Shown one piece after another: positions 62,127 through 64,000 of a stretch of 64,000 nt of DNA. The notes under the pieces were generated by a model. That model had not been told where the DNA came from and ran no database searches. It was given only the letters and a program-made list of their open reading frames with translations. This DNA is from Qipengyuania flava (GTDB taxonomy: Bacteria > Pseudomonadota > Alphaproteobacteria > Sphingomonadales > Sphingomonadaceae): positions 985,974-1,049,973 of the forward strand of contig NZ_JAASQU010000001.1 in the NCBI RefSeq assembly GCF_011762005.1, written 5' to 3'. Positions within the stretch are counted from its first letter, which is position 1. Each line of letters starts with the position of its first letter. A program made the position numbers and the translations under genes.

Positions 62127-62806
62127 GCGAGCGGTGGCGGCAGCTCGAACAGGTCGACAAAGGCAAGCGCAAGATTGCGGTCTCCTTCGATCACCAGACC
62201 GCCCTCGGCTTCGAGCGCGCCGACCGCGACTCCCGCATAAAGCAAGCCCGCAACGACTGGCGCTGCCGGCGCGCGGATGATCGCCCGGGCCGCGTCGATG
62301 GCGCCGCGCTCGATCGGCAATTCACCATCGGCGAGGCGCGCAAGAAAACGTTCGCCGCCGATATCGAACCCGATCGTGGCCGACATCGCCGTCGCCTTGG
62401 CGGGGTCGAACATGGTGCGCATCGACAGCATAAGCGACACTGCCGACAAAGGCAGCGTAGGATCGTGGCGTGAAGACATCGCCGCCCAGCGCCCCAATTC
62501 CTGGATCAACGGCTCTGCCGCATATCCCCAACTGGTGAGCTCATAAACCTGCGCCGGAGCGGGCGACGGGACCCGCCGCCTTGCCAGCACGCCCACATCT
62601 TCCAGGCTACCCAGCCGTTCGGTCAGCACCTTTGCCGAGATCCCCGGCAGGCTGGCGCGCAAGTCGGAAAAACGCCGCGGCCCCAACATCAACTCGCGGA
62701 CGACGAGCAGCGCCCAGCGTTCGCCGAGCAACTCCATGGCGAAAGCCGTGCCGCAGGCGTCGTCATACCACTTGCCATGACCTTTGGTTTCTTTTTGTAA
62801 CTTCAT
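62123..62806 (-). CDS. HxlR-family winged-helix regulator with C-terminal domain
   Basis: 227-residue regulator, about twice the size of a minimal HxlR. The HTH part is CGTAFAMELLGERWALLVVRELMLGPRRFSDLRASLPGISAKVLTERLGSLEDVGVLARRR, with one Cys (residue 18) near the start as in redox-sensing HxlR proteins such as YodB. The C-terminal half (GFDIGGERFLARLADGELPIERGAIDAARAIIRAPAAPVVAGLL) resembles an SCP2/sterol-carrier-like domain and may bind a ligand. It is divergent from the VOC/DUF1428/VOC operon; direct repeats overlap its own start codon. Confidence 0.85.
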   Translation of the reverse strand: MKLQKETKGHGKWYDDACGTAFAMELLGERWALLVVRELMLGPRRFSDLRASLPGISAKVLTERLGSLEDVGVLARRRVPSPAPAQVYELTSWGYAAEPLIQELGRWAAMSSRHDPTLPLSAVSLMLSMRTMFDPAKATAMSATIGFDIGGERFLARLADGELPIERGAIDAARAIIRAPAAPVVAGLLYAGVAVGALEAEGGLVIEGDRNLALAFVDLFELPPPLA

Positions 62807-62823
62807 CGTTGCTTTTAGTAACT
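62791..62823. promoter_or_regulatory. Direct repeats over the HxlR gene start (likely operator)
   Basis: CTTTTTGTAACT (from 62791) and CTTTTAGTAACT (from 62812) differ at one base and are exactly 21 bases apart, two turns of the helix. They cover the start codon of the HxlR-type gene (62804-62806) and lie 53 bases upstream of the divergent VOC start. Tandem sites on one face of DNA suit two dimers. Binding is inferred. Confidence 0.6.
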
Positions 62824-62875
62824 CATGCGCGCATCACACTCAAGTTCCGAGTCGCCGGGGATTGAGGAGAAGCGC

Positions 62876-63316
62876 GTGGACAAAACCATTTTCGTGAACC
62901 TGCCGGTGGCTGATCTGGCAAGCTCGACCGCCTTTTATGAAGCCGTCGGCTTCGTGAAGAACGACAAGTTCAGCAACGAACTCGCTTCGGGCATGATCTG
63001 GACCGATACGATCCATGTCATGCTGCTGACCCACGAGTTCTGGAAAACCTTTACCGACAAGCAGATTCCCGATGCTTCCAAGGTGGCGCAGGTGTTGCTT
63101 TGCCTCGGGCTCGAAAGCCGTGCGGCGGTGGATGCCATGGTCGAACGCGCAGCCGCGATACCCGGTGGGCGTGCGGATCCCACGCCGACGCAGGACATGG
63201 GCTTCATGTACGGTCGCAGCTTCGAGGACCCCGACGGGCACATCTGGGAAATCTCATGGATGGATCCCGAAGCCATGGAAAACGGCCCAGGGGAACTGGC
63301 CGAGGCGCAGCACTGA
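62876..63316 (+). CDS. VOC-family protein, first gene of HxlR-divergent operon
   Basis: 146-residue single-domain VOC protein. It starts VDKTIFVNLPVADLASSTAFYEAVGFVKNDKF and ends with RSFEDPDGHIWEISWMDPEAM, where the terminal Glu of HIWEISW is a typical ligand position. This is the PhnB/YaeR-like lactoylglutathione-lyase-related type without a known substrate. The GTG start at 62876 has AGGAG just upstream; an ATG at 62825 would cover the operator and is unlikely. DUF1428 and another VOC gene follow. Confidence 0.85.
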   Translation: MDKTIFVNLPVADLASSTAFYEAVGFVKNDKFSNELASGMIWTDTIHVMLLTHEFWKTFTDKQIPDASKVAQVLLCLGLESRAAVDAMVERAAAIPGGRADPTPTQDMGFMYGRSFEDPDGHIWEISWMDPEAMENGPGELAEAQH

Positions 63317-63328
63317 AGGAGAGCGAGT

Positions 63329-63694
63329 ATGTATATCCAGGGTTTCGTAGTGCCGGTGCTACCGGGAAAGAAGGAAGCCTATCTGGCAGTGGCGAAGGAT
63401 GCCGGAGAAATGTTCCGCCGTTACGGTGCACTCGAAATCGTCGAGGCTTTCGAGGACGACATCAAGCCCGGCACCCACACCGATTTTCGCAAGGCAGTGC
63501 AGGCAGAGGATGGCGAGCATATCGTTTTCTCCTGGGTGGTCTGGCCCGACAAGGCCACGTGCGAGGAGGCCGCCAGCCAGATGGAAGCGGACGGGCAAAT
63601 GGAGATGCCGGCGGAGATGCCCTTCGCCGGGCCCCGTCTCATCTATGGCGGCTTCACACCGATCTATACGCTCGGGAGGGGAGAAGCGGCATGA
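63329..63694 (+). CDS. DUF1428 family protein
   Basis: 121-residue protein of the DUF1428/YbaA-like family (dimeric alpha-beta barrel fold). It opens MYIQGFVVPVLPGKKEAYLAVAKDAGEMFRRYGALEIVEAFEDDI and ends FAGPRLIYGGFTPIYTLGRGEAA. It lies 12 bases after the VOC gene, and GGAG precedes the ATG. Its stop overlaps the ATG of the third gene (ATGA). The function of the family is unknown; frequent neighbours are VOC proteins, as here. Confidence 0.88.
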   Translation: MYIQGFVVPVLPGKKEAYLAVAKDAGEMFRRYGALEIVEAFEDDIKPGTHTDFRKAVQAEDGEHIVFSWVVWPDKATCEEAASQMEADGQMEMPAEMPFAGPRLIYGGFTPIYTLGRGEAA

Positions 63695-64000
63695 GCATGC
63701 AGGACCGCGAAGGCGATTTCGTCTGGTACGAATTGATGACCGACAATGCCGATGCCGCGCAGGATTTTTATGGCAGCCTGCTCGGCTGGAAATTCGCCTC
63801 CGGCGATGCGCCCGGTATCGACTATCGCCTGGGTAGCATGACGGACACCGAAGTCGTGGGCGTCATGCAACTGACCGCCGAGATGCACGAAGGCGGCGCG
63901 CGACCGGCATGGATCGGCTATATCGCAGTGACCGCGATCGACGACGCGCTGGCGCGGCTCGAGGAGCTGGGCGGGCGCGTCCTGATGGGGCCCGACCATA
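63691..64000 (+). CDS. VOC-family protein (cut by window end)
   Basis: First ~103 residues of a VOC protein. It opens MSMQDREGDFVWYELMTDNADAAQDFYGSLLGWKFASGD, the standard start of the two-domain or long single-domain VOC proteins of the CFP-30/glyoxalase-like type, and continues GYIAVTAIDDALARLEELGGRVLMGPD. The frame is open at the window end. ATGA overlap with DUF1428 shows the three genes form one coupled operon, probably controlled by the divergent HxlR regulator. Confidence 0.85.
   Translation, partial: MSMQDREGDFVWYELMTDNADAAQDFYGSLLGWKFASGDAPGIDYRLGSMTDTEVVGVMQLTAEMHEGGARPAWIGYIAVTAIDDALARLEELGGRVLMGPDH

Overview
The window looks like chromosomal DNA of an alphaproteobacterium of the order Sphingomonadales, most like the Erythrobacteraceae (Erythrobacter/Qipengyuania/Altererythrobacter). 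I infer this from the GC-rich, compact layout, class I lysyl-tRNA synthetase, plant-type glutamate-cysteine ligase, an extended L21, the cox gene order, SURF1, a CobS-type chelatase subunit and a LOV-HWE histidine kinase of the kind described in Erythrobacter. No rRNA, tRNA, CRISPR array, transposase, integrase or phage gene was seen. Most of the window is core housekeeping sequence; the accessory signals are small and local.

Layout. 1-9 kb: end of ettA, a MASE1-GGDEF cyclase, SlyD-type isomerase, an FMN-binding protein, an Arg-rich RcnB-like protein, cytochrome b561, a prolyl-4-hydroxylase-like oxygenase, the LOV kinase and lysS. 9.3-10.85 kb: a small AT-richer island of three little genes, one with an in-frame stop, separated by inverted-repeat-bounded spacers. 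11-16.2 kb: DinG-like helicase, SixA-type phosphatase, a frameshifted secreted protein, and a divergent soxR/VOC pair with a clear SoxR box. 16.2-26.5 kb: trmL, a SRAP peptidase and ubiA; then rsmE, gshA and a monooxygenase; a membrane methyltransferase; bamB with a YfgM-like partner; a glycosyltransferase/hydrolase pair. 26.5-38 kb: selO, astD, envelope proteins, rarD, pyrC, ygfZ, a TetR repressor with its operator and divergent target, a GNAT gene, rpmA/rplU. 38-49 kb: a long leftward block with moaE, moaD, a Rossmann-like protein, folB, a methyltransferase, thrC and the cytochrome oxidase genes (surf1, ctaE, ctaG, a coxF-like gene, ctaB, a hydrolase, ctaD, ctaC). 49-54.8 kb: rightward pyrE-pdxJ-(small membrane protein)-acpS-lepB-AI-2E exporter-DUF3089-ruvX. 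54.8-64 kb: a leftward three-gene cassette (50-residue peptide, HEAT-like protein, cupin-like protein), two thioesterases, PBP1A, cobS, an MpaB-type oxygenase, and an HxlR regulator divergent from a VOC/DUF1428/VOC operon that runs off the end.

The most interesting items are the peptide/HEAT/cupin cassette at 54.9-56.95 kb (possibly an undescribed peptide-modification or signalling locus), three regulator-operator pairs readable from the DNA (SoxR, TetR, HxlR), the LOV blue-light kinase, and three genes each broken by one single-base event (a TGA in frame at 10008, and frameshifts near 14401 and 55974). The two frameshifts sit in short G/C runs, so base-calling error must be excluded before they are called pseudogenes.
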